64,000 nt of DNA, taken from positions 1-64,000 of the forward strand of contig NZ_LXVX01000038.1 of the NCBI RefSeq assembly GCF_001650725.1, written 5' to 3'. Made by a program: the position numbers and the translations under genes. Below are positions 42,252 to 51,696 of this stretch, one piece after another. The stretch is from Sphingobium sp. TCM1 (GTDB taxonomy: Bacteria; Pseudomonadota; Alphaproteobacteria; Sphingomonadales; Sphingomonadaceae). Within the stretch, counting starts at the first letter, position 1. Each line of letters begins with the position of its first letter. The notes under the pieces were generated by a model. It had not been told where the DNA came from and made no database searches. It saw only the letters and a program-made list of their open reading frames with translations.

Positions 42252-42976
42252 AGGATCGGCGCGCCATCGCGCGGGATCATCCGCGTCTGGCTCGATCCGA
42301 CGATGACCAAAGTCCGCATGTCGGCCATGTCGGGCGTTGCCTGCGACAAGGGGACGACATGCAGCGTTTCCTCAGGCATCGACACCGCCCGCGCGAACAG
42401 GATGGGCCGGTCGTCTCCGCTCGCATCGCGCAGCAGGTCGAGCGCGCGCACGAAACCCTCCGGCCGGGCCTTGGATCGTGGATTATAGAGGGCGATGGCG
42501 AAATCCGCTTCCACCGCCAGCCGCAGCCGTCGCTCCACCAGCGCCCAGGGCTTGAGATTGTCCGACAGGTTGATGGCGCAAAAATCATGGCCAAGCGGCG
42601 CGCCCGCCCGCGCACTGGCCGCCAGCATCGCGGTAATACCCGGCAGCACGCGAATATCGAGATCGCGCCATGCGCCCGGCCCGGCCTCCAGCACCTCGAA
42701 CACCGCCGCCGCCATCGCGAAGACGCCCGGATCGCCCGAGGACACAACGACGACCCGTCGGCCGGCCGCCGCCATCTCCAGCGCATGAGCGGCGCGTTCG
42801 CATTCCACCCGATTGTCGGAGGGATGCAGGGTCAGGCCATCGCGCGGTGCGATCCGCGCGACATAGGGGATATAGCCCACCACGTCGGTCGCCTCGGTCA
42901 ATGCCGCCGTAACTTCGGGCGTGACCAGCGCTTCGCTGCCCGGTCCCAGCCCGGCGATGGCGATCCACCCGCTCAT
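42227..42976 (-). CDS. cobJ: Precorrin-3B C17-methyltransferase
   Basis: 249 residues. IAIAGLGPGSEALVTPEVTAALTEATDVVGYIPYV is the family start, followed by VVVVSSGDPGVFAMAAAVFEVLE, VLPGITAMLAASARAGAPLGHDFCAINLSD and IALYNPRSKARPEGF. It causes ring contraction in the aerobic pathway. ATG 42976 overlaps the cobI stop (ATGA). The 3' end overlaps cobK on the opposite strand. Confidence 0.93.
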   Translation of the reverse strand: MSGWIAIAGLGPGSEALVTPEVTAALTEATDVVGYIPYVARIAPRDGLTLHPSDNRVECERAAHALEMAAAGRRVVVVSSGDPGVFAMAAAVFEVLEAGPGAWRDLDIRVLPGITAMLAASARAGAPLGHDFCAINLSDNLKPWALVERRLRLAVEADFAIALYNPRSKARPEGFVRALDLLRDASGDDRPILFARAVSMPEETLHVVPLSQATPDMADMRTLVIVGSSQTRMIPRDGAPILYTPRSAP

Positions 42977-43704
42977 GGCCGCCGCCCCTGACCATGGATC
43001 AGCAGGATAGAGAAGTAGGGCGTGACCTTGTCCGCATCGGCCAGCGGCGTCACCTTCTGTTCGGGCATGGCGGCATGTTCGACCAGCCACGCCTCGGCCT
43101 CGCGCCCGGCCGCCGCAACCGCACGGCGCAGCTTGGGCAGGTTGCGGCCGATCTTCATGACCACCAGTGCATCGGTGTCGCGGATACGACGGGCCAGGTC
43201 GTCCTCGGGCAGCGTCGCCATCAGCACCGTCAGCACGTCGTCGCCCCAGGTGATCGGCGTTCCGCTCGCCGTCCAGGCGCCGGCCATGCCGCTGATCCCG
43301 GGTACGATCCGCACCGGCGCGGCGCCCGCCAGGCGGCTGTGCAGATGCATGAAGGAACCGTAGAAAAAGGGATCGCCCTCGCACAGCACGACGACATCCT
43401 CGCCCGCCCACGCCAGCGCCGCGAGCTTCCGGGTGCAATCGGCGTAGAAGGCCGACAGGCAGGCCTTGTAGCGCGGATCGCTCAGCGGAATCTCGGTCGT
43501 CACCGGATATTCCATCGCGATCTCGACCACGTCCGCACGCAGCATCCCCTCGACGATGCGCCGCGCCTGTCCCGGCCGCCCCGCCTTGCGGAAATAGGCG
43601 ACATGACGCGCCTCGCGCACCAGCCGGTCGGCCCGCACGCTTAACAAGTCCTGGGCGCCGGGGCCAAGGCCCACGCCATGGATGGTGCCCGGCATCCCGC
43701 TCAT
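42973..43704 (-). CDS. cobI: Precorrin-2 C20-methyltransferase
   Basis: 243 residues: IHGVGLGPGAQDLLSVRADRLVREARHVAYFRKAG, VVVLCEGDPFFYGSFMHLHSRL, IVPGISGMAGAWTASGTPITWGDDVLTVLMATLP and VVMKIGRNLPKL. This is the CobI/CbiL pattern of tetrapyrrole methylases. ATG 43704 overlaps the cobH stop (ATGA). The extra in-frame sequence upstream reads cobH out of frame and was not used. Confidence 0.92.
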   Translation of the reverse strand: MSGMPGTIHGVGLGPGAQDLLSVRADRLVREARHVAYFRKAGRPGQARRIVEGMLRADVVEIAMEYPVTTEIPLSDPRYKACLSAFYADCTRKLAALAWAGEDVVVLCEGDPFFYGSFMHLHSRLAGAAPVRIVPGISGMAGAWTASGTPITWGDDVLTVLMATLPEDDLARRIRDTDALVVMKIGRNLPKLRRAVAAAGREAEAWLVEHAAMPEQKVTPLADADKVTPYFSILLIHGQGRRP

Positions 43705-44330
43705 TCTGCGCGGCTCGCCAGGGCGTTGATCGCCGCGACCGTGATCGCGCTGCCGCCCAGTCTGCCATCCACGATGCAGCAGGGGACGGGCTGTTCCGCC
43801 CAGAGCGCAGCCTTGGATTCGGCCGCGCCCACGAAACCGACCGGACAGCCGATGATCGCGGCCGGACGCGGACAGGCGGGGTCCGCCAGCATGTCCAGCA
43901 AATGAAACAGCGCGGTCGGGGCATTGCCGATCGCCACCAGCGCGCCCGCCAGGTGCGGCCGCCAATATTCCAGCGCCGCGGCGGATCGGGTCGTACCCAT
44001 CGCCCGTGCCAGTTCAGGCACCGATGTCTCGCCCAGCGTGCACATCACCGGGTTCTCGGCAGGCAGTCGCGCCCGCGTCACCCCTTCGGACACCATCCGC
44101 ACGTCGCACAGGATCGGCGCGCCGCTGGCCAGCGCCGCGCGAGCCGCCAGTGCAAAGCCTGCGGAAAAGCGGATATGCGGCGCCAGTTCCACCATTCCGG
44201 CGGCATGGATCATGCGGACGACGACCGGCTCCTCCTCGCTCGAAAAGCGATCGAGCGCCGCTTCCGCGCGAATGATGGCGAAGGACTGGCGATAGATCTC
44301 CGCGCCATCGGTTTCGTAGACATAGGGCAT
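43701..44330 (-). CDS. cobH: Precorrin-8X methylmutase
   Basis: 209 residues. It moves the C-11 methyl to C-12, giving hydrogenobyrinate. Segments are IYRQSFAIIRAEAALDRF, VVVRMIHAAGMVELA (containing the catalytic histidine), APILCDVRMVSEGVTRARLP and AIIGCPVGFVGAAESK. ATG 44330 overlaps the cobG stop by one base (TGATG); a TTG at 44333 is a weaker alternative. Confidence 0.92.
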   Translation of the reverse strand: MPYVYETDGAEIYRQSFAIIRAEAALDRFSSEEEPVVVRMIHAAGMVELAPHIRFSAGFALAARAALASGAPILCDVRMVSEGVTRARLPAENPVMCTLGETSVPELARAMGTTRSAAALEYWRPHLAGALVAIGNAPTALFHLLDMLADPACPRPAAIIGCPVGFVGAAESKAALWAEQPVPCCIVDGRLGGSAITVAAINALASRAE

Positions 44331-45442
44331 CAATCGGCTCCCAGATAATCAAGCAGGGCTGCTGCATCCATTCCCGCCCGCTGCGGCGGCGCGCCGGCCC
44401 GCGCATCGCGAGCCAGATCGTATCGCCCTTCCCGCCCGGTCACGCACAGTTCGGCCGGCGCCGCCCGCGCGCAGCCCTTGGCGCAGCCCGACACATGCAG
44501 CCCCCCGGCGACATGGGGCGCGATCCGCCGCGCCAGCGCCCGCGTCTCGACGCTGGCCTGCGGACAGCGGGGCGCGCCGGGACACGCATCGACGCGCAGC
44601 AGCGGATCGGCCCGATCGCTCGACAATCCCGTGATCGTCCGCCCCGCGCCGCCTTCGACAATCAGGATACGCCAGGGAGTCAGCCGCACGGCAACATTCC
44701 CCAATTGCGCCAGCGTCGCAGCCTCGACCGTGCCGAAGGGCACAGCATAGGCGAAGCCCAGCGGATGCGACCCCGGGCGGATCGACATGCCGACGCGTGC
44801 CGGCGCAAGGGCGCCCTGCGCCCAGCCTGGCAGCGGCGCGCGGTGGCGCACCATCCGCCCCGCATCCGCGCCGCCGCTTGCCAAGAACCAAGTCGCCAGC
44901 CGGATCAACTGATCCACTGCGTCGCCGGGTTCGACAGCCACGCCCGTCGGCCGGCCGTCTGCGCGCAGGATCAATCCACCGTGCGCCCCGCGCTCGATGC
45001 GAAAATCACCCGTTTCTCCAATAAGTAAGGGCGCATCCTTGGTATCGACGATGAAGCCGACCTTGGCGGGCAAGGTCGGCAATTCCGCCAGCCGCGCCGC
45101 CAGTTCGCGCGCGATCCCCACTGTGTCGTCGCCCTCGGTCCAGTCCGGCGACACCAATATCGCCCGCCGCATTTCCATAATCGGATCAGCATGGATAAGT
45201 GCCAGCGCCTTCAGCCGTTCGACCAGCAAGGGCCAGGCCTGCGCGCTTACCCCCCGTATCTGAAGGTTGGCCCGACTGGTAAGGTCGATCAGGCCATTGC
45301 CGAACGCCATGGCCGCTTCGCAGAGCCCCCGTAGCTGAGCCCCGTCCAGGCGTCCCAGCGACGGGCGCACCCGCACCAGCAGGCCATCGCCCGCTTCCAT
45401 CGGGTGCCAGGCGTCGGGGCACCGGCCCTTCACCACGCTCAC
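44330..45442 (-). CDS. cobG: Precorrin-3B synthase (oxygen-dependent)
   Basis: 370 residues of the nitrite/sulfite-reductase-like family. CPDAWHPMEAGDGLLVRVRPSLGRL starts the first half and LTSRANLQIRGV follows. The 4Fe-4S ligands are in VDACPGAPRCPQA and HVSGCAKGCARA. It uses oxygen to hydroxylate precorrin-3A, so the pathway is the aerobic one. GTG 45442 overlaps the cobN stop (GTGA); similarity starts there, so the longer in-frame extension into cobN was not used. Confidence 0.88.
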   Translation of the reverse strand: MSVVKGRCPDAWHPMEAGDGLLVRVRPSLGRLDGAQLRGLCEAAMAFGNGLIDLTSRANLQIRGVSAQAWPLLVERLKALALIHADPIMEMRRAILVSPDWTEGDDTVGIARELAARLAELPTLPAKVGFIVDTKDAPLLIGETGDFRIERGAHGGLILRADGRPTGVAVEPGDAVDQLIRLATWFLASGGADAGRMVRHRAPLPGWAQGALAPARVGMSIRPGSHPLGFAYAVPFGTVEAATLAQLGNVAVRLTPWRILIVEGGAGRTITGLSSDRADPLLRVDACPGAPRCPQASVETRALARRIAPHVAGGLHVSGCAKGCARAAPAELCVTGREGRYDLARDARAGAPPQRAGMDAAALLDYLGAD

Positions 45443-48400
45443 GGCGCGCGCTCCAGAGCGGCGAGGATCGAGTTGCGGTGGGTGCGCCACAGGCCTGCGG
45501 CGTACAGCGCCGAAAAGCGCGCCCGCATCGCCGCCAGCGCCCCGGGATTGGCCTGTGCCAGGAAGGCACGCACCTCCTCCCGGCCAAGCGTGGCATCATG
45601 ATAGAGGTCGAACAGATGATCGGGCACGCACCCGGCCAGATGGGCGAAGGCGCCCAGATGGTCGAGCGTGGCCGCCAGTTCCGCGCCCCCACGAAAGCCA
45701 TGCCGCATCATGCCGTCGACCCAGCGGGGATTGGCCGCCCGCCCCCGCACGACCCGCGCGACCTCCTCGGTCAAGGCTCTTGTCTTTGGCCGCGCCGGAT
45801 CGCGGGCGTCGAGATGATAGAGCGCCGCCTTGCCGCCCACCACGCTCTGGGCCGCAGCAAAGCCCGCCTCGTGCGCGGCATAATCGGCCGCCAGCAGCAG
45901 GTCGGTTTCCGGCAGGTCCTGCGCATGGACGAAGGCATCCGCCGCCGCGACGCGGGCGCGGAGCCCAGCCGCGTCCGTCACGCCGCCGTCCAGCGCATGG
46001 CGCGATGCGGCGAGCCATGCCTCCCCCGCCGCGCGCCGGGCCTCGACCGTATAGGTGTCGGCCGTTGCCCCCATGTCGAGACCATAATGTCCCGGCTCCG
46101 GCCCGTAGACGCGCGGTGTCGGCGGCCTCCCGGCGAAGGGATTCCAGTCGGTCGGCTCGTCCCTGCCGCACAAGGCCCGCACCGCCTGTCCGAACAGGAC
46201 CGGCAGCGTCGGGAAGGCGTCACGGAACAGTCCCGACACGCGCAACGTCACGTCGATCCGCGGCCGGTCCAGCATAGCGAGGGGCAGGATGTCGACCGCC
46301 GTCACCCGTTCGGACGCGAAGTCCCATACCGGCTCCGCGCCCAGCAGGTGGAGCGCCATGGCATATTCCTCCCCCGCCGTCCGCATCGTCGCCGATCCCC
46401 ACAGGTCGACCACCAGCCCCCTGGGATAATCGCCCCGGTCCTGCAAATGGCGGCGGATCAGCTCCTCCGCCAGCCGCACGCCCTGCGCATGGGCGGCACG
46501 GGATGGCACCGCGCGCGGATCGACCATGAAGAGGTTGCGCCCGGTCGGCAGCACGTCGGACCGCCCCCGATGCGGCGAGCCTGAAGGGCCCGGCGCCACC
46601 CGCCGTCCGTCAAGCGCCGCCAGCAGGCCCGCGCGCTCGCCCTGCCCCTGCTCACCCCGACCAAAGACATGCAGCCCGTCGCCAAACTGCCCTTCCTTGA
46701 TGTCGCAGACGAAGCGGTCGATCCGGCTGATCGCTTCGGCGGGCGACATGGCGTCATCTATGCCCAGCTCGGCCTCCAGCCCCCGGGTCCGCGCCTCGTC
46801 CCGGATGTCCGCCTGCAACCGCGTGCGCCGCGCCGGGTCCAGCCCATCGGCATTGGAAAATTCGTCGAGCAGCGTCTCGATCCGCCCCAGCCCGGCACCT
46901 TCCTGCGCCGGCGCGAGCGGCGGGGGCGCATGGCCGATCGTCACGGCGCCGATCCGTCGCTTCGCCTGCGCCGCTTCGCCCGGATCGTTCACGATGAACG
47001 GGTAGAGAACCGGCGTCGGCCCGACGAGCGCCTCCGGCCAGCAAACATCGGACAGCGCGACCGCCTTGCCCGGCAGCCATTCCAGCGTGCCGTGCGCGCC
47101 CATATGGACCAACGCGTCGACGCCCTCGGCGCGCAGCCACAGATAGAAGGCGACATAGGCATGGCGCGGGCAGCGTGTCAGGTCATGATAGCTGTCCGCC
47201 CGATCGGCGCTCCGCTCGCGCTCGGGCTGCAACGCCACGATCGCGGCGCCCCGGCGGACGGCGGCAAAGGCGAACATGCCGCCCTGCACGGCCGGGTCAT
47301 CCTCCGGCGCACCCCAAGCTGCGTGGAGATCATCGCGCAGCGACCCCGGCAATGTCGCCAGCGCCGCGCAATAGTCGGCGAGCGGCCAGTGCAACCGCTT
47401 GATCTGGAGGTCGCCTACCAGATCGCCCGCCGCCGCGACGCCATAGCCCGCATCGGCAAGGTCGCTCAGCATGGCCTGCGCGGAGGCGATCGCATCCAGA
47501 CCCACGGCATGGGCCATCTGGTGCGCCTTGCCGGGGTAGGTCGACAGGATCAACGCCAGCTTCCGCACGCCCGCCGGGCGCTGGCGCAGGGTGATCCAGC
47601 CGGCCACCCGCTCTACGACCGCGGCGGTTCGCGCCGGGTCGGACCGATGCGCGCCGCGCGCAAACTCCAGCGCCGGGTCGCGCGCCTGCGCCTCCTTGAA
47701 GCTCACCACGCCCGCGAACAGCCGCCCGTCGACTTCGGGCAGCACGACATGCATGGCAAGGTCGGCGGGCGACAGGCCGCGCGGCGACTCCTGCCACGCC
47801 TGCCGCCCCGATGTCGCCAGCGCCAGCTGAAACACCGGCACGCCGGCGCCGTCGAGCGGGGTCGCGCCGTCCTCGCCCCGCGCCGAGAAGGCGGTGGCGT
47901 TGACGATCGCGGCGGGCGCAAGCGCCCGCACCCAGCGCGCGATCCAGCTGCGAATCTCGACCGGCTTCAGCGAAGGCGCGAACAGCCCGATCAGGTCGAA
48001 GCCGCGCTTGGCGAAGGTGTCTCGCAGCGCCTCGAACGGCTCCGTGTCGGCGGCGCTCAGGTAGGAGCGGTAGAAGATGAGGAGGACGCGCGGCCGAGTC
48101 AGACTCAAGGTAAAGGTCGCTGGACAGGTCACATTCCCATCCCAGGCTCCGACCGTCGGCAATGGCGGAACCGGGGCGACAGGGCCATCCAGCCCCGCTT
48201 CACGCGCCAGCAGTCCGAGAGCCGCCCCCGCCGCCGCCGGGCCGCCCTCGTCGCACAGCCGGGCCAATGTGCGCAGCCTCGTCACCGGCACGGTCGACGC
48301 GATGTCCAGCCGCGCATCGGGCCGCCCGTCGCCCGGCAACACCGCCAGCACGATCCCGCGCGTGCGCGCCAGCGCCTCCACCTGCTGCAATCCGTAGCTC

Positions 48401-48678
48401 CAGTAGGATGCGCCGCCGATCAGCCGGATCAGGATCGCCTTCGCGCCGCTCAGGGTCCGTTCGACATAGGTATCGACCGACAGGGGATGCGCCAGCGCGG
48501 CCAGATTGGCGAGCCGCAGGGTCGGCAATCGTCCCTGCGCCCGATGCCATCCCGCCGCGAAGGCGCCGAGGTCGCTGTCCGAAAAGGACAGCAGCACAAG
48601 ATCGGCGGGCGCCTGCCCCAGATCCTGCGGGACAGCCGTTTCCTCGATCCCGTGAGTCTCGCGGAAGATGACGTGCAT
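45439..48678 (-). CDS. cobN: Cobaltochelatase subunit CobN
   Basis: 1079 residues, the large subunit of the ATP-dependent aerobic cobaltochelatase that works with CobS and CobT, which are not in this window. Diagnostic stretches are LILSTYPGKAHQMAHAVGLDA, RHAYVAFYLWLRAEGVDALVHMGAHGTLEWLPGKAVALS, LRVSGLFRDAFPTLPVLFGQAVRAL, NPRWVDGMMRHGFRGGAELAATLDHLGAFAH and LFDLYHDATLG. ATG 48678 lies 9 bp after the cobW stop. It is a little shorter than many CobN proteins (about 1,250) but no internal gap is obvious. Confidence 0.93.
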   Translation of the reverse strand: MHVIFRETHGIEETAVPQDLGQAPADLVLLSFSDSDLGAFAAGWHRAQGRLPTLRLANLAALAHPLSVDTYVERTLSGAKAILIRLIGGASYWSYGLQQVEALARTRGIVLAVLPGDGRPDARLDIASTVPVTRLRTLARLCDEGGPAAAGAALGLLAREAGLDGPVAPVPPLPTVGAWDGNVTCPATFTLSLTRPRVLLIFYRSYLSAADTEPFEALRDTFAKRGFDLIGLFAPSLKPVEIRSWIARWVRALAPAAIVNATAFSARGEDGATPLDGAGVPVFQLALATSGRQAWQESPRGLSPADLAMHVVLPEVDGRLFAGVVSFKEAQARDPALEFARGAHRSDPARTAAVVERVAGWITLRQRPAGVRKLALILSTYPGKAHQMAHAVGLDAIASAQAMLSDLADAGYGVAAAGDLVGDLQIKRLHWPLADYCAALATLPGSLRDDLHAAWGAPEDDPAVQGGMFAFAAVRRGAAIVALQPERERSADRADSYHDLTRCPRHAYVAFYLWLRAEGVDALVHMGAHGTLEWLPGKAVALSDVCWPEALVGPTPVLYPFIVNDPGEAAQAKRRIGAVTIGHAPPPLAPAQEGAGLGRIETLLDEFSNADGLDPARRTRLQADIRDEARTRGLEAELGIDDAMSPAEAISRIDRFVCDIKEGQFGDGLHVFGRGEQGQGERAGLLAALDGRRVAPGPSGSPHRGRSDVLPTGRNLFMVDPRAVPSRAAHAQGVRLAEELIRRHLQDRGDYPRGLVVDLWGSATMRTAGEEYAMALHLLGAEPVWDFASERVTAVDILPLAMLDRPRIDVTLRVSGLFRDAFPTLPVLFGQAVRALCGRDEPTDWNPFAGRPPTPRVYGPEPGHYGLDMGATADTYTVEARRAAGEAWLAASRHALDGGVTDAAGLRARVAAADAFVHAQDLPETDLLLAADYAAHEAGFAAAQSVVGGKAALYHLDARDPARPKTRALTEEVARVVRGRAANPRWVDGMMRHGFRGGAELAATLDHLGAFAHLAGCVPDHLFDLYHDATLGREEVRAFLAQANPGALAAMRARFSALYAAGLWRTHRNSILAALERAP

Positions 48679-48687
48679 GGACGACGC

Positions 48688-49725
48688 TCAGTCCTGCAAC
48701 ACGGCCCGGATCGCGGCTTCGTCGATACGATCATGCTCGGCGATCACGACGAGCGCCGTTGCGCGTGCTTCGCCCGGCCGCCAGGGTCGGTCATAATGAT
48801 GCCGCACCCGCGCGCCGACCGCCTGCACCAGCAGCCGCATCGGCTTGCCCGCAACGGCGGCATAGCCCTTCACCCGCAATATCCGCTGCGTCCGGGCCAA
48901 CGCCTCGATCCGCGCGACCAGGTCGGCGGGATCGGCGATCTCGCCCAGAGTCATGACGACGCTGTCGAAATCCTCATGCTCATGATCCTCCTCGCCATCA
49001 TGGTGCGAGGGTCGGCCCGCCAGGTCATCCTCGGCCGCCGCGCCCAGCCCCAGCAACACCCGCGGGTCGATCACGCCATCGACCAGTTCGATCACCGGCA
49101 GCGGCCGGGGCGTTTCCGCCGCAATGACCGCTCGGGCGGCGGCGACGCCGTCTGGCCCGGCCAGATCGACCTTGGTCAGCAGCACCATGTCGGCACAGGC
49201 CAGCTGATCCTCGAATACTTCGGACAGGGGCGTTTCATGATCGATGCCGGGATCGGCGCGCCGCTGGGCGTCCAGTGCCGCCAGATCGGGAGCGAAGCGT
49301 CCGTCAGCCACCGCCTCCGCATCGGCAAGCGCGATCACGCCATCGACGGTGATGCGCGACCGGATCGCAGGCCAGTCGAACGCCTTGAGCAGGGGTTTGG
49401 GCAGCGCCAGTCCCGATGTTTCGATCAGGATATGGTCCGGACGCGGCTCCAGCGCCAGCAGCGCCTCCACCGTAGGGATGAAGTCGTCGGCCACGGTGCA
49501 GCAGATGCAGCCATTGGCCAGCTCGACGATATTCTCCGCCGGGCAATCGGGAATGGCGCAGCTTTTGAGGATGTCGCCATCGACGCCCAGCGTGCCGAAT
49601 TCATTGACGACGACCGCCAGCCGCCGCCCGCCCGCATTGCGGATCAGATGACTGATGAGCGTGGTCTTGCCCGCGCCCAGAAAGCCGGTGACGATCGTGA
49701 CCGGCAGCTTGGCCAAATCGGCCAT
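48688..49725 (-). CDS. cobW: CobW-family GTPase of cobalamin synthesis
   Basis: 345 residues. The P-loop GFLGAGKT is at residues 14-21, followed by VVVNEFGTLGVDGDIL, the metal-binding GCICCTV, and LIETSGLALPKPLLKAF. A histidine/acid-rich stretch (HHDGEEDHEHED) precedes the C-terminal domain. CobW is thought to deliver cobalt for chelation. ATG 49725 has GGGAG six bases upstream. It is the first gene of the cob unit and follows a cobalamin riboswitch, so expression should fall when cobalamin is plentiful. Confidence 0.9.
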   Translation of the reverse strand: MADLAKLPVTIVTGFLGAGKTTLISHLIRNAGGRRLAVVVNEFGTLGVDGDILKSCAIPDCPAENIVELANGCICCTVADDFIPTVEALLALEPRPDHILIETSGLALPKPLLKAFDWPAIRSRITVDGVIALADAEAVADGRFAPDLAALDAQRRADPGIDHETPLSEVFEDQLACADMVLLTKVDLAGPDGVAAARAVIAAETPRPLPVIELVDGVIDPRVLLGLGAAAEDDLAGRPSHHDGEEDHEHEDFDSVVMTLGEIADPADLVARIEALARTQRILRVKGYAAVAGKPMRLLVQAVGARVRHHYDRPWRPGEARATALVVIAEHDRIDEAAIRAVLQD

Positions 49726-49859
49726 ATCATTCTCCCGCGCGCCGGAACGACGACGGGCGGGGGCTTGCCGACGCCCTTCCTGGACACCAGCCGGCGCGCG
49801 ACGACGGGCGGGCGCGACCGCGCCCGGCATCCCGCACCGTGCAGCCCCAGCCGCACAGC

Positions 49860-50125
49860 TTCGTCGCTCAGACGGAAGAACCTACCGTGCCGCGGCCATC
49901 CCCTGGACCAGGGCAAGAGCGACCAGACGCCGGCAGGTCTCCTGGCTCGCGGGTCAAGGCTTGATGCACGCCTTCCCAGACCAGTGGGTCCAGTGGCCGC
50001 CCTCGACAAGAGGACATGTGCATCGCGCTCGCCGCTTACAGTTGCAGGGACAGCCGCGGAATTGAGGGGGCAGGCCCCTCGCACCGCATTCCCATTTAAA
50101 GCCCCTCGCGGGGCACCGGCGCGAT
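49860..50125 (-). ncRNA. Cobalamin riboswitch upstream of cobW
   Basis: On the minus strand the leader contains conserved class-I cobalamin riboswitch pieces in order: GGGAATGCGGTGCGAGG, CCGCGGCTGTCCCTGCAACTGT, GCCACTGG, GGGAAGG and finally the B12 box AGCCAGGAGACCTGCC (about 49945-49930). After the box, GTCGCTC and GAGCGAC about 50 bases apart can pair. No U-run follows, so control of translation is as likely as termination. Ends are approximate. The remaining leader to the cobW start (49726-49859) shows no gene. Confidence 0.88.
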
Positions 50126-50170
50126 CTATGAGCCTGCCCTAGACCAAAATTCGGTCCAAGCCAATGGCGT

Positions 50171-51217
50171 TCAGCCCGCGACCCGCACCTCGATCTCGTC
50201 AAAGCGCTTCCAGCGGTAGATCCCGAAGCTGAGCGCCCAGCACAGGACGAACAGGCCGATGATGGCGAAGCCCAGGCTGTTGAAATGCTCGCCCAGGTCC
50301 GCGGCTATCCGCCAGGGCGCTCCGTCCAGTCCCAGCTTGTCGCCCACCAGCGCCATCGTCTCGATCCCGCCAATGACGATTGCGACCAGGGCCGAGATCA
50401 GGGTTATGGTGATGTTATAATAAAGTTTGCGGATCGGCTTGACGAAGGCCCATTCATAGGCGCCCAGCATCACCACGCCATCAGCCGTGTCGACCAGCGC
50501 CATGCCCGCCGCGAACAGCGCCGGCAGCACCAAGACCGTGCCGATCGCCACGCCATCCGCGGCCTGGCTCGCCGACAGGCCGAGGATCGCGACTTCCGTG
50601 GCCGTGTCGAACCCCAGCCCGAAGAGGAAGCCGAGCGGCGCCATGTGCCAGCTGCGGCGGACCAGCCGAAACATCGGGCGGAACAGGCGTGACAGCAGGC
50701 CGCGATTGCCCAACAGCAGGTCCAGATCCTCCTCCACATAGGCGCCGCCGGCCCGGACATGGGCGAAGCTCTTCCATACCGACCGCAGGATCATCAGGTT
50801 CATCACCGCGATGGTGAACAGGAACAGCGCCGACACGCTGGTCGCGACCACGCCCCCGATCTCGCGGAAACTCTCGAAGCGCGACAGGGCGCTGGCGGTG
50901 AGAGCGATGGTGACGGAGGCGACGGCGATGATCGCGGAATGGCCGATCGCGAACCAGAAACCCACGGTAATGGGCCGCTGCCCGTCCTGCATCAGCTTGC
51001 GCGTCACATTGTCGATCGCCGCGATATGATCGGCATCGACCGCATGGCGCAGGCCCAGTCCCCAGGCCAGCAGCGCCGTCCCCAGCATCAGCGGCTGGGC
51101 ATGAAACTGGGCGATGGCCCAGAGCCAGACGGCGACATTGGCCGCGACCAGCGCGCCCATCAGCCCGGTGACGCGATGCCGCAGGCGCGGCGCGGAAGAT
51201 ATTTCGGGATGGACCAT
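50171..51217 (-). CDS. NiCoT-family cobalt/nickel transporter
   Basis: 348 residues with about eight membrane helices. The signature LGLRHAVDADHIAAIDNVTRKL (HX4DH in TM2) is followed by WFAIGHSAIIAV, LGFLFGLGFDTATEVAILGLSA and LFAAGMALVDTADGVVMLGAYEWAF. These are the four NiCoT (HoxN/NixA/NhlF) signatures. Its position behind a cobalamin riboswitch and next to the cob genes points to cobalt uptake for corrin synthesis. ATG 51217 begins the conserved part. The Shine-Dalgarno sequence is weak (GGAG 13 bases away), and the longer in-frame extension would overlap the riboswitch. Confidence 0.88.
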   Translation of the reverse strand: MVHPEISSAPRLRHRVTGLMGALVAANVAVWLWAIAQFHAQPLMLGTALLAWGLGLRHAVDADHIAAIDNVTRKLMQDGQRPITVGFWFAIGHSAIIAVASVTIALTASALSRFESFREIGGVVATSVSALFLFTIAVMNLMILRSVWKSFAHVRAGGAYVEEDLDLLLGNRGLLSRLFRPMFRLVRRSWHMAPLGFLFGLGFDTATEVAILGLSASQAADGVAIGTVLVLPALFAAGMALVDTADGVVMLGAYEWAFVKPIRKLYYNITITLISALVAIVIGGIETMALVGDKLGLDGAPWRIAADLGEHFNSLGFAIIGLFVLCWALSFGIYRWKRFDEIEVRVAG

Positions 51218-51318
51218 GGCAGAACAGACACTCCGGCGTCGCGCGACATGACAGGGGCCGCGCGCTCCGCCGGACGCCATCCGGCGCAGACGCGCGTCAT
51301 CAATGCGGCCCCCGCCGC

Positions 51319-51608
51319 TTCTTCGTCGCTCAGACGGAGCATACCGTGCCACGGCCATCCCCTGGACCAGGCAAGAGCGACCAGACGCCGGCAGGTCTCC
51401 TGGCTCGCGGGTCATAGCGATGCTGCATGGCCTTCCCAGGCCTCGCATGATTTAGCGTCCGGCCCAGTGGCTGCTTTCCCTGTTTCAGAAAAGCCTATGC
51501 AACATGCTCACCGCTCACAGTTGCAGGGACAGCCGCGGAATCGAAGGGGCCAGGCCTTCTCACCGCATTCCCATTTTCAGCCCCTTCGCAAGGGCACCGG
51601 CGCGATCA
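51319..51608 (-). ncRNA. Cobalamin riboswitch upstream of the cobalt transporter
   Basis: The same ordered elements as the riboswitch at 49860-50125 are present on the minus strand: GGGAATGCGGTGAGAAGG, CCGCGGCTGTCCCTGCAACTGT, GCCACTGG, GGGAAGG, and the B12 box AGCCAGGAGACCTGCC (51405-51390). The box and roughly 80 bases after it are nearly identical in the two copies, including the pairing GTCGCTC/GAGCGAC. It ends about 100 bp before the transporter start. Between 51609 and 51696 nothing is recognised. Confidence 0.88.
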
Positions 51609-51696
51609 ACGACCGGCGGATCGTCTCCACCGGCCGGGCTGAGGCATAGCTTGGGCGCATCGCGTTGCCAAGCTGCATCGATAGCAGGCGCAACAC

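Noticed and set aside
46669..50142. A very long plus-strand open frame (over 1,100 codons) opposite cobN and cobW
   Set aside because: It is antisense to well-conserved genes, is rich in R, H, Q, P and G as expected from GC-rich reverse reading, and extends through the cobalamin riboswitch; no domain is recognisable.
51218..51448. N-terminal extension of the cobalt transporter into the riboswitch
   Set aside because: The added residues are arginine/glycine-rich translation of structured RNA; the conserved protein starts near 51217.
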